This document shows, piece by piece, positions 1-5,604 of a DNA stretch of 8,395 nucleotides. Position 1 is the first letter of the stretch; each line of letters begins with the position of its first letter. This DNA comes from an uncultured Chloroflexota bacterium (GTDB lineage: Bacteria; Chloroflexota; Chloroflexia; Chloroflexales; Roseiflexaceae). The position numbers and the translations under genes were made by a program. The DNA lies in assembly GCA_903871975.1 (NCBI GenBank), contig CAIQIY010000329.1:1-8395 (forward strand), in the 5' to 3' direction. The notes under the pieces were generated by a model. The model made no database searches, was not told the origin of the DNA, and was given only the letters and a program-made list of their open reading frames with translations.

Positions 1-58
1 AGCCGGCTGTCTCGCCGCCATCGCTCCAGGCTCTGAGCACGCGAACGCTTGCCATCAT
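1..58 (-). CDS. Possible 5' end of a minus-strand gene running off the left edge
   Basis: On the minus strand an ATG at 58-56 (with a second in-frame ATG at 55-53) is preceded by a GGAGG Shine-Dalgarno core at 69-65, six bases upstream of the first ATG. From there the frame stays open to the window edge for 19 codons, reading MMASVRVLRAWSDGGETAG. The start signal is as good as those of the well-supported genes in this window. The visible stretch is too short to assign a family, and a short open frame is expected by chance in GC-rich DNA. I do not recognise the product. Adjacent sequence to the left would decide whether this is a gene. Confidence 0.3.
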   Translation of the reverse strand, partial: MMASVRVLRAWSDGGETAG

Positions 59-76
59 GCTGTGCCTCCGCTATCT

Positions 77-104
77 GGCAAGGGGCAAGGGGCAAGGGGC
101 AAGG
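77..104. repeat. Four tandem copies of heptamer GGCAAGG
   Basis: Four exact back-to-back copies of GGCAAGG. Read on the minus strand they are CCTTGCC units lying just upstream of the GGAGG ribosome-binding core of the possible gene at the left edge, so they would sit in its 5' untranslated region or promoter. Short heptameric tandem repeats are often products of replication slippage and can vary in copy number between strains. Confidence 0.9.
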
Positions 105-323
105 ATCGCCACCAATCATTGCCGCTGCAGCAACGTATGGTATTTGTGCCACGTGTAGGTCATCGACGGAGCTATACCGCACAGTGATGTTCTCCGATCC
201 CATCGAGCATCCTGTCGCACCGCGTGAACTCGGCTGATGATGCGAATCCTGATGTTCTTGATGCTTCATCATAGTTGATGATACACATTCTCGCAAACAG
301 GGAGGAGAACCATGGTCGCCAAG
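105..323. other. Non-coding stretch ending in a strong but orphan start signal
   Basis: No credible gene is visible on either strand. The stretch has several TGATG words (around 234-280) and an inverted repeat TCATCA-TAGT-TGATGA at 266-281, which could be an operator or a small hairpin. A strong Shine-Dalgarno run GGAGGAG at 301-307 precedes an ATG at 312-314 with good spacing. Only four codons (ATG GTC GCC AAG) are read before the transposon-derived element begins at 324, so this looks like the translation start of a gene or small ORF that the element interrupted. The original product cannot be recognised. Confidence 0.5.
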
Positions 324-341
324 CAGGGCTGATGCAACGTC
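324..341 (+). repeat. Left terminal inverted repeat
   Basis: Eighteen bases that match the reverse complement of 610-627 at every position. Beyond 341 the two arms continue as an imperfect repeat containing GGAGGAGC on this side and GGAAGAGC on the other (reverse-complemented), offset by about two bases. Confidence 0.85.
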
Positions 342-427
342 GTGGAGCGGGGAGGAGCAGTACCAGGAGAACACCACGCTGCTATGGTTTGGGTACCACC
401 CACACATTGAGCAGCGAAGTGTTCCCA

Positions 428-532
428 ATGGATGCTATCACATTTACCGTCACGCCGCGCGGAACCGACCAACCAATCACTATCAATGGGTCAGCGTTGC
501 TGGCGTGCTTCGCCCAGGTACCTGATCAGCGC
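428..532 (+). pseudogene. N-terminal remnant of an ISAs1-like transposase
   Basis: From an ATG at 428 about 35 codons read as a plausible protein N-terminus: it opens MDAITFTVTPRGTDQP, then has an SALLACFAQVPDQR segment. The LL-x-x-F/LAQVPDxR pattern resembles the start of the DDE_Tnp_1-associated region found at the N-terminus of ISAs1-family (H-repeat) transposases, where it is normally followed by a long hydrophobic helix. Here that helix is missing: after about 532 the frame continues into arginine/cysteine-rich sequence typical of non-coding GC-rich DNA. The catalytic DDE core is absent, so no transposase can be made. It lies about 100 bp inside the left terminal repeat, a normal place for the transposase start. 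The assignment rests on motif recall. Confidence 0.45.
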
Positions 533-609
533 GCGTGCAGGAGCAACACACCTGGCAGCCTTGCAACGCTCGCTTGCCGCTGCTGTCGACCGCTGGCTCT
601 TCCGGCTCT

Positions 610-627
610 GACGTTGCATCAGCCCTG
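610..627 (-). repeat. Right terminal inverted repeat
   Basis: Exact reverse complement of the left terminal repeat. It is followed directly by GGTCGCCAGG, the right copy of the presumed target duplication. Confidence 0.85.
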
Positions 628-771
628 GGTCGCCAGGGCTCGCTGGCACGGTGGTGCGCCCACACCCGACCCGCTCCCACGCTGCAGGAGCGGGGCGATG
701 CAGTGTGCCGGGATCACCGCGCTGGCGTGCGGTGGGCGCGACCGCTGTCGGTGCATGAGCCCTGTTTCTTG
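628..771. other. Spacer between the transposon relic and the cyclophilin promoter
   Basis: No gene is supported here. The stretch holds the right target-duplication copy (628-637) and a perfect hairpin, CCCGCTCC (670-677) pairing with GGAGCGGG (687-694) across a nine-base loop. No T-run follows, so it does not look like an intrinsic terminator. Confidence 0.5.
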
Positions 772-777
772 TATAAT
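772..777 (+). promoter_or_regulatory. Perfect -10 box (TATAAT) upstream of the cyclophilin gene
   Basis: A consensus TATAAT lies 57 bases before the cyclophilin start. No TTGACA-like -35 is present at 16-18 bases upstream (the hexamers there read like CGGTGC), and the extended -10 TGn motif is not met. This is therefore a good -10 with an unsupported -35. Transcription from it would begin near 784 and could cover the following three genes. Confidence 0.45.
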
Positions 778-833
778 GGGTGGAGTGGCGCGCGCTGCGC
801 CCGGTTACAGTCGAAGAGAGGATCAAGACAATC

Positions 834-1325
<492 letters not shown>

Positions 1326-1331
1326 GCCACC

Positions 1332-1928
1332 GTGGCTGATCGTCGCGGCGTCGGGCCAATGCCCGCCTTCGGCCCATGGGGCGCCGATGGCCTCGGCACA
1401 AGTGCCACGCGGCATGCGCGCCTGCGCGTAGCGCCGTCGCACGGGCCGCACAACGCGCTGTGGTATTTCGGTCGTGCCACCGGCGGTGTGCTGCCGGTGG
1501 CATGGCACGCCGCGATCATCATGGCAGCCCGGCTGACGCCATCGCTCGCCTGGAAGCGCCAACTCTACCGGCTGCTGGGCATGCGCGTCGGCGATCATGC
1601 TTCCGTCGGATTCATGGTCATGATGGACATCTTCTTTCCCGGCGACATCACCCTCGGCGCCGACTGCATCATCGGCTACAACACCACCATTCTGTGCCAC
1701 GAGTTTCTGCGCCACGAATGGCGCCGTGGCCCGGTGTGGATCGGTCCCGATGTCATGATCGGTGCCAACTCCACGGTGCTGCCGGGGGTAGTCATCGGCG
1801 CTGGCGCCACTGTGTCGGCGATGAGCCTGGTGAATCGCGACGTACCGCCCGGGGCAGTGGTCGGCGGCGTACCGCTGCGGCTGCTTCGGCCCGGCGATGG
1901 CCAGCCGGGTGATGCGACACGTCTGTGA
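1332..1928 (+). CDS. Hexapeptide-repeat (left-handed beta-helix) acyltransferase
   Basis: A 198-residue protein with a C-terminal left-handed parallel beta-helix, as in LacA/Maa-like acetyltransferases that transfer an acyl group from acyl-CoA to sugars or other hydroxyl/amino acceptors. Imperfect hexapeptide repeats run from about residue 93 (VGDHASVG) through ITLGADCIIGYNTTI, VWIGPDVMIGANSTV and VVIGAGATVSAMS. The usual closing signature NRDVPPGAVVGGVP follows near residues 166-179. H123 in ILCHEF is the likely catalytic histidine. An arginine-rich loop (RHEWRRG) interrupts the helix, as is common in this group. The first ~90 residues hold a hydrophobic stretch (VLPVAWHAAIIMAARL) that may contact membrane. 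The GTG start at 1332 is chosen for its six-base gap from the cyclophilin stop; an ATG at 1359 is an alternative, and neither has a strong ribosome-binding site. The substrate is unknown. Confidence 0.85.
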   Translation: MADRRGVGPMPAFGPWGADGLGTSATRHARLRVAPSHGPHNALWYFGRATGGVLPVAWHAAIIMAARLTPSLAWKRQLYRLLGMRVGDHASVGFMVMMDIFFPGDITLGADCIIGYNTTILCHEFLRHEWRRGPVWIGPDVMIGANSTVLPGVVIGAGATVSAMSLVNRDVPPGAVVGGVPLRLLRPGDGQPGDATRL

Positions 1929-2036
1929 GCATACCGGTACCATGCGGGCTGCAGGCTTGCCACTCACCGCACGATTCGGACATGCGATTGACGATCATGA
2001 TGCGACCGGGCGATTCCCGACGAGCAGGAGATGATG

Positions 2037-2636
2037 ATGGCTGGGCGGTTGCTCGATGGCGTGCTGGCACTGATCATGCGCCGACCGGCGTTGCTGTGGT
2101 TGGCCGTGGTGGCGAATCTGCTCGGCGCCGTGATCGGTGGCATCTACTGGTACGGCCCGATGGTGCTGCGCTCCCCGTGGTGGGCGTGGATCTTCATCCC
2201 GGATTGTCCGCTGGCCGCGCTGCTCGGCGCGATCGTGCTGCTGCTGCATCGCAGTGGCCGGGCACCCCAGTGGCTGATCGCGCTCACAGCGTTCGCCTGC
2301 ATCAAGTACGGCACCTGGACGATCCTCTTCTGGATTCGACAGTGGAGTGGTGCCGGTACGGCATACCCAGTCGAGCTGCTGCTCTTCATCACGCACATCG
2401 GCCTGCTCGCCGAGGGGCTGCTGTTCAGCCGAATGATCGCGCCGGCCCAACCACGCACGGGGGGGCTGGTCAGCCTGTTCTTCGTTGGCTCGGTGATCGT
2501 CGATTACGGGCTGGGGTATCACCCACCGCTGGTGAGCCATGTCTCGCGGGCCGACGCATTCGCTGCGGCGGCGCTGCTCACGGCAGTGCTCAGTGTCGCT
2601 CTGTGGCGCACCACACGTCATCTGCCGGCACGCTGA
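2037..2636 (+). CDS. DUF1405 family integral membrane protein
   Basis: A 199-residue, probably six-helix membrane protein of unknown function, resembling Bacillus YpjA (DUF1405). Hydrophobic segments lie near residues 18-37, 48-70, 79-100, 111-130, 143-160 and 173-190. Family-like motifs are visible: NLLGAVIGGIYWYG ending helix 1, IPDCPLAALL, ACIKYGTWTILFW, FITHIGLLAEGLLF, and VIVDYGLGYHP. Three in-frame ATGs stand in a row at 2031, 2034 and 2037. The AGGAG Shine-Dalgarno at 2026-2030 touches the first, so the third, with six bases of spacing, is the likeliest start; the alternatives add one or two Met residues. A 108-base gap separates it from the acyltransferase, with no terminator visible, so it may share that transcript. 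The conserved acidic and His residues near membrane segments could serve a substrate or ion, but this is not established. Confidence 0.85.
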   Translation: MAGRLLDGVLALIMRRPALLWLAVVANLLGAVIGGIYWYGPMVLRSPWWAWIFIPDCPLAALLGAIVLLLHRSGRAPQWLIALTAFACIKYGTWTILFWIRQWSGAGTAYPVELLLFITHIGLLAEGLLFSRMIAPAQPRTGGLVSLFFVGSVIVDYGLGYHPPLVSHVSRADAFAAAALLTAVLSVALWRTTRHLPAR

Positions 2637-2644
2637 GGCAGCAC

Positions 2645-2691
2645 CGGGTGGCTCTCGCGACACACATCGTGTGACAGGCGTCAGCCACCCG
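2645..2691 (+). terminator. Compound hairpin after the DUF1405 gene, no U-tract
   Basis: CGGGTGGCT (2645-2653) pairs perfectly with AGCCACCCG (2683-2691), nine pairs. The enclosed sequence contains a second perfect hairpin, CACAC (2661-2665) with GTGTG (2669-2673). It starts nine bases after the DUF1405 stop codon. There is no T-run, so it is at best a non-canonical terminator or an mRNA 3'-end stabiliser. More GC-rich inverted repeats follow up to about 2760. Confidence 0.4.
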
Positions 2692-2771
2692 CCCCCGGCG
2701 GAGCATTCGCCGCCGCGATCGGCGGGCCGCGGGCCGGCCCTGGGGTGGCCGAGCGGCCAAGCCAGGGCTGC

Positions 2772-2800
2772 TTGACACCACCAGAGGATGCGGGTATAGT
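2772..2800 (+). promoter_or_regulatory. Consensus sigma-70-type promoter of the aspartate pathway unit
   Basis: A perfect -35 TTGACA at 2772-2777 and a near-consensus -10 TATAGT at 2795-2800 are separated by exactly 17 bases. Transcription is expected to start near 2807, giving a leader of about 200 bases before the aspartate kinase start at 3013. A promoter this strong suits a gene set controlled after initiation, by attenuation. Confidence 0.85.
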
Positions 2801-2820
2801 GCCGCTGCGTGCGATTGAGG

Positions 2821-2913
2821 ATGACGATGCACCAGCCGTTCGGCACGATGTCGATGACCGCGACTACGACGACCCCGATGATTCGCATCGGGGTACAGGC
2901 GCGCGGCGGCTAG
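2821..2913 (+). CDS. Thr/Met/Ile-rich attenuator leader peptide of aspartate kinase
   Basis: A 30-codon reading frame lies inside the leader between the promoter and the terminator. It contains seven Thr codons, four internal Met codons and two Ile codons and no Lys. The centre reads TMSMTATTTTPMIRIG, with four consecutive Thr codons (ACT ACG ACG ACC) at 2863-2874 placed directly at a hairpin. A GAGG ribosome-binding core at 2817-2820 abuts the first ATG (2821), so the third codon, ATG at 2827, six bases from GAGG, may be the true start, giving 28 residues. Thr, Met and Ile are end products of the pathway that aspartate kinase opens. This matches the logic of the enterobacterial thr operon leader peptide thrL, without sequence homology being claimed. 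The peptide itself is probably a by-product; its translation is the sensor. Confidence 0.8.
   Translation: MTMHQPFGTMSMTATTTTPMIRIGVQARGG
2873..2893 (+). promoter_or_regulatory. Attenuator hairpin 1:2 (pause/anti-antiterminator)
   Basis: CCCCGATG (2873-2880) pairs perfectly with CATCGGGG (2886-2893) across the five-base loop ATTCG. The 5' arm overlaps the last Thr codon and the Pro-Met codons of the leader peptide. A ribosome stalled on the Thr run would cover this arm and free the 3' arm. Confidence 0.8.
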
Positions 2914-2947
2914 ATCGGTCCCGGTCTCACGCATGGCAGCGCCCCCC
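2890..2947 (+). promoter_or_regulatory. Predicted antiterminator pairing
   Basis: GGGG (2890-2893), part of the 3' arm of the first hairpin, can pair with CCCC (2944-2947). Next to it GGCGC (2898-2902) can pair with GCGCC (2939-2943), leaving a four-base TACA bulge. The nine pairs use up both the 3' arm of the pause hairpin and the 5' arm of the terminator, so this fold excludes both others. A ribosome reaching the TAG at 2911-2913 would cover 2898-2902 and block it. The pairing was done by eye, without a folding energy. Confidence 0.65.
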
Positions 2948-2971
2948 TCGTCGAGAGGTCGGGCGTTTTTT
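2940..2971 (+). terminator. Rho-independent attenuator terminator
   Basis: CGCCC (2940-2944) pairs with GGGCG (2961-2965). After a small internal loop, CCTC (2946-2949) pairs with GAGG (2955-2958) around loop GTCGA. Six T residues follow at 2966-2971. It lies between the promoter and the aspartate kinase start, so it must act as a conditional terminator rather than an end-of-gene one. Confidence 0.85.
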
Positions 2972-3012
2972 GTTGACCGGCGTGAGCGCTGCGCGCGACA
3001 GAAAGGGTAGGT

Positions 3013-4401
3013 ATGTCGCTGCTGGTGATGAAATTCGGTGGAACGTCGGTCGGCGATGCCGCGGCGATCCGTGCGTTGAGCGCGATCGTAGCACAGCACC
3101 GCCGCGAATGGGAGCAGGTAGCCGTCGTCGTATCGGCGATGAGTGGGGTCACCGACCTATTGCTGCGTGGTGCACAGACTGCCGCAGCCGGTGACGCCGT
3201 GACCTTCGGCGAGATTGCTGCGACATTGCGCGAGCGGCACGTCGCGGCACATCACGAGCTGGCGGGCGATGCGGTCATCGATCCGGCGATCGAGCGTTTC
3301 ATCGACGAATTCACGTTGCTGTGCCGCAGTGTGCTGGTACTCGGCGAGGCCACCCCGCGCGCGCTCGATGCCATCGGCGGGCTGGGCGAGCGCATGAGCG
3401 CGCGGCTGGTAGCTGGCGCGCTGCATGCCGCTGCGATCGCCGCCCGCGCCGTCGATGCCAGCGAGTGTGTCGTCACCACCGCCGAGTTCGGTGCGGCCGT
3501 GCCGATCTACCCGGCCACACGCGAGCGCATCCGCAGCACGATTGGCCCGCTGCTCGCCGCCGGCGTCGTGCCGGTCATCACCGGCTTCATCGGCGCCACC
3601 GAGCACGGTGTCCAGACGACGCTCGGGCGCGGTGGCTCGGATTACAGCGGCGCGATCTTCGGCGCAGCACTCGACGCCGACGAGGTGGCGATCTACACCG
3701 ACGTCGATGGCGTCATGACGACCGATCCGCGGCTGACGCGCGAAGCGCGCATCATCCACACGCTGTCGTATGCCGAGATGGCCGAACTGGCCTACTTCGG
3801 CGCGCGGGTGCTGCATCCACGCACCATCCGCCCGGTGGTCGAGCGTGGCATCCCGCTCCGCATCCGCAACACCTTCAATGCTGCCCATCCCGGCACGCTG
3901 GTCGTGCGCGATGCCATCGCCGATGGCCGCGCCGTCAAGGCCGTGACGTCGATCAAGCAGATGAGCCTGATCACCGTCGCCGGTCGCGGCATGATCGGCG
4001 TGCCAGGCGTGGCCGCCCGGACGTTCGGCGCCGTCGCCAGCGTCGGCGCCAACGTGCTGATGATCTCGCAGGCCTCCTCCGAGCAGAGCATCTGCTTCAT
4101 CGTGCCGAGCACGACGACTGGCGCAGTCGTGGCAGCACTCGAAGAACATCTGCATCAGGAGATCGCGCGGCGCGACGTCGAGCGGATCAACCCGCGCGAC
4201 GACGTCGTGATCGTGACCGCCGTCGGCGCCGGCATGCACGAGACGCCCGGTGTGGCGAGCCTGGTCTTCGGTGCACTGGCTGCCGAGTCCATCAATGTCA
4301 TCGCGATTGCACAGGGCTCGTCGGAATGTGCCATCAGCGTGGTGGTGGCGGCGCGTGATGCCGATGCCGCCGTGCGCGCCGTCCATCGCCTGACGTGCTG
4401 A
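3013..4401 (+). CDS. Aspartate kinase (monofunctional, ThrA-like with two ACT domains)
   Basis: Phosphorylates L-aspartate with ATP to 4-phospho-L-aspartate, the committed step to lysine, threonine, methionine and isoleucine. The 462-residue protein has the amino-acid kinase domain: KFGGTSVGD at 7-15, VVVSAMSGVTD near 38-48, GERMSAR at 125-131, LGRGGSDYS at 204-212, YTDVDGVMTTDPR shortly after, then EMAELAYFGARVLHP. Two ACT regulatory domains follow, from about 320 (ITVAGRGMIGVPGVAART, with SQASSEQSICFIVP) and about 398 (VVIVTAVGAGMHETPGVAS, with AQGSSECAISVVV). The SSEQSI and SSECAI loops resemble the ThrA/AK-HSD type, which suggests threonine feedback, but no homoserine dehydrogenase domain is fused. 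The start at 3013 follows an AAAGGG ribosome-binding site at 3002-3007. The gene sits behind the Thr-rich attenuator and ahead of aspartate-semialdehyde dehydrogenase. The symbol could be lysC or thrA, so none is given. Confidence 0.95.
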   Translation: MSLLVMKFGGTSVGDAAAIRALSAIVAQHRREWEQVAVVVSAMSGVTDLLLRGAQTAAAGDAVTFGEIAATLRERHVAAHHELAGDAVIDPAIERFIDEFTLLCRSVLVLGEATPRALDAIGGLGERMSARLVAGALHAAAIAARAVDASECVVTTAEFGAAVPIYPATRERIRSTIGPLLAAGVVPVITGFIGATEHGVQTTLGRGGSDYSGAIFGAALDADEVAIYTDVDGVMTTDPRLTREARIIHTLSYAEMAELAYFGARVLHPRTIRPVVERGIPLRIRNTFNAAHPGTLVVRDAIADGRAVKAVTSIKQMSLITVAGRGMIGVPGVAARTFGAVASVGANVLMISQASSEQSICFIVPSTTTGAVVAALEEHLHQEIARRDVERINPRDDVVIVTAVGAGMHETPGVASLVFGALAAESINVIAIAQGSSECAISVVVAARDADAAVRAVHRLTC

Positions 4402-4410
4402 ACGGCTGCA

Positions 4411-4429
4411 CGGTGCATTCGACGCACCG
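4411..4429 (+). other. Intergenic hairpin between aspartate kinase and asd
   Basis: CGGTGC (4411-4416) pairs perfectly with GCACCG (4424-4429) around a seven-base loop, ten bases after the kinase stop. No T-run follows, so full termination is unlikely. It could act as an RNA-processing or stability element in a shared transcript. Confidence 0.4.
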
Positions 4430-4479
4430 CCATGCGAGCCGCCGTGGTGCTGGCTTTGAAGAACATGAAGGGACGCACG

Positions 4480-5538
4480 ATGACCGAGCGCAAGATTCCG
4501 GTTGCCATTCTTGGCGCGACCGGCGCCGTGGGCCAGCGGATGGTCCAGTTGCTGGCAGATCATCCATGGTTCGAGGTGGTGGCGCTCACTGGCAGCGAAC
4601 GGACGATTGGCCGGCCGTATGGCGAGCTGGTGCGCTGGGTGCTGGATGGTGCACCACCGCCGCGGCTGGCCGAGCTGGTGGTGCAATCGAGCGACACGCC
4701 GCTCGATGTGGCCATCGCTCTGTCGGCGCTGCCGACCGACGTGGCGCAACGAGTGGAGCCGCTCTGGGCAGCACAGGTGGCCGTCTGCTCGAATGCGAGT
4801 GCCTACCGCATGACGCCCGACGTACCGCTGATCATCCCCGAGGTCAATCCCGATCACCTGGAACTGCTCGCGCAGCAACGCCGCCAGCGTGGCTGGCGCG
4901 GCTGCCTGGTGACCAATCCCAACTGCTCGGCGATCGGGGTCGCGATGGTGATGCGCCCGCTGCACGATGCGTTCGGCATCGAACGAGCCCACATCGCGAC
5001 GCTGCAGGCGCTCTCGGGCGCCGGGTATCCGGGTGTGCCCTCGCTCGACATCATCGACAACATCATTCCCAACATCGCCGACGGCGGCGAGGAGCTCAAG
5101 ATCGAGCAGGAGCCACGCAAGCTGCTCGGCACGCTCGGCGCTGCGGCAATCGAGCCCGCTGCGCTGTCGATCAGCGCACAGGTGACGCGCGTCCCGGTGA
5201 TTGATGGCCACACTGCGCTGCTGTCGCTCGGCTGTAGCCGCCGACCAGCCCCCGACGAAGCCCTGGCGGTGCTCGAGGGCTTCGTGCCGCCGCCAGTGGT
5301 GCGCAACCTGCCGAGTGCACCGCGCCCGACGATCGTGGTGCATCGCGCCGGCGACCGGCCGCAGCCCCGACGCGATCGGGACGCCGGTGCCGGCATGGCG
5401 GCGAGCGTGGGGCGGGTGCGGGCCTGTCCACTGCTCGATCTGCGGCTCGTGGTCCTGTCACACAACACCATTCGTGGCGCTGCTGGCGGCGCGATCCTGA
5501 ATGCCGAATTGCTGGCGGCAGCCGGCTTGCTGGCCTGA
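4480..5538 (+). CDS. asd: Aspartate-semialdehyde dehydrogenase
   Basis: Reduces 4-phospho-L-aspartate to L-aspartate 4-semialdehyde with NADPH, directly using the product of the upstream kinase. The 352-residue protein looks like the archaeal/fungal-type subclass rather than the E. coli type. It has the nucleotide-binding AILGATGAVGQRM (residues 9-21), VCSNASAYRM, IIPEVNPDH, catalytic cysteine C149 in NPNCSAIG, ALSGAGYPGVPS, IDNIIPNIADGGEELKIEQE, and VPVIDGH with H244 as the likely acid/base histidine. The C-terminus has RPQPRRDRDAG and the hallmark HNTIRGAAGGAILNAELL. The start at 4480 is preferred: AAGGGA at 4468-4473 is well spaced, and MTERKIPVAILGATG matches the family N-terminus. An in-frame ATG at 4432 would add 16 residues without a clear ribosome-binding site. 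A 78-base gap with a small hairpin follows the kinase, and no terminator is seen, so co-transcription under the same attenuator is likely. Confidence 0.95.
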   Translation: MTERKIPVAILGATGAVGQRMVQLLADHPWFEVVALTGSERTIGRPYGELVRWVLDGAPPPRLAELVVQSSDTPLDVAIALSALPTDVAQRVEPLWAAQVAVCSNASAYRMTPDVPLIIPEVNPDHLELLAQQRRQRGWRGCLVTNPNCSAIGVAMVMRPLHDAFGIERAHIATLQALSGAGYPGVPSLDIIDNIIPNIADGGEELKIEQEPRKLLGTLGAAAIEPAALSISAQVTRVPVIDGHTALLSLGCSRRPAPDEALAVLEGFVPPPVVRNLPSAPRPTIVVHRAGDRPQPRRDRDAGAGMAASVGRVRACPLLDLRLVVLSHNTIRGAAGGAILNAELLAAAGLLA

Positions 5539-5567
5539 TGCCCCCGCGACAGCCTGTCGAACAGCAT

Positions 5568-5588
5568 GGGGCGCGCGCGCCGCGCCCC
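5568..5588 (+). other. GC-only hairpin just upstream of the aminotransferase ribosome-binding site
   Basis: GGGGCGCG (5568-5575) pairs perfectly with CGCGCCCC (5581-5588) around the loop CGCGC, giving eight G-C pairs. Its base ends two bases before the TGAGGAG Shine-Dalgarno (5591-5597). No T-run follows. It could weaken read-through from asd, stall a scanning exonuclease, or affect translation start of the next gene. Confidence 0.55.
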
Positions 5589-5604
5589 CCTGAGGAGTCC
5601 GCTG

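Larger units (their letters stand above)
324..627 (+). mobile_element. Internally deleted IS derivative (MITE-like), probably ISAs1 family
   Basis: An 18-bp sequence starting CAGGGCTGATGCAACG at 324-341 recurs as an exact reverse complement at 610-627, and the arms stay partly matched for about 15 more bases inward. Immediately outside lie near-identical 10-bp direct repeats, GGTCGCCAAG (314-323) and GGTCGCCAGG (628-637), matching at nine of ten positions, as expected of a target-site duplication. The 304-bp interior is far too short for a full transposase. It carries only a protein-like N-terminal fragment (428-532). Ends beginning CAGGG and a duplication of 8-10 bp agree with what I recall of the ISAs1 family. 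The element is probably non-autonomous and would need a transposase supplied by a full copy elsewhere. Confidence 0.75.

Noticed and set aside
77..104. CRISPR-like array
   Set aside because: The repeat unit is only seven bases, directly tandem with no spacers.
2763..2770. CAGGGCTG, as at the ends of the transposon-derived element, next to the attenuator promoter
   Set aside because: Only the first eight bases match and no partner end or target duplication is visible, so this is not evidence for a second element.
2738..2775. Sequence GTGGCCGAGCGG resembles the D-arm of class II tRNAs (Ser/Leu)
   Set aside because: No acceptor-stem partner, anticodon arm or T-arm (GGTTCGA-like) follows; the downstream bases are the TTGACA promoter. 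The match is probably a by-product of the GC-rich inverted repeats.
3157..5343. 728-codon minus-strand open frame across aspartate kinase and asd
   Set aside because: It is antisense to two genes with complete family motifs, and its His/Arg/Asp-rich translation is typical of an antisense shadow in GC-rich DNA.
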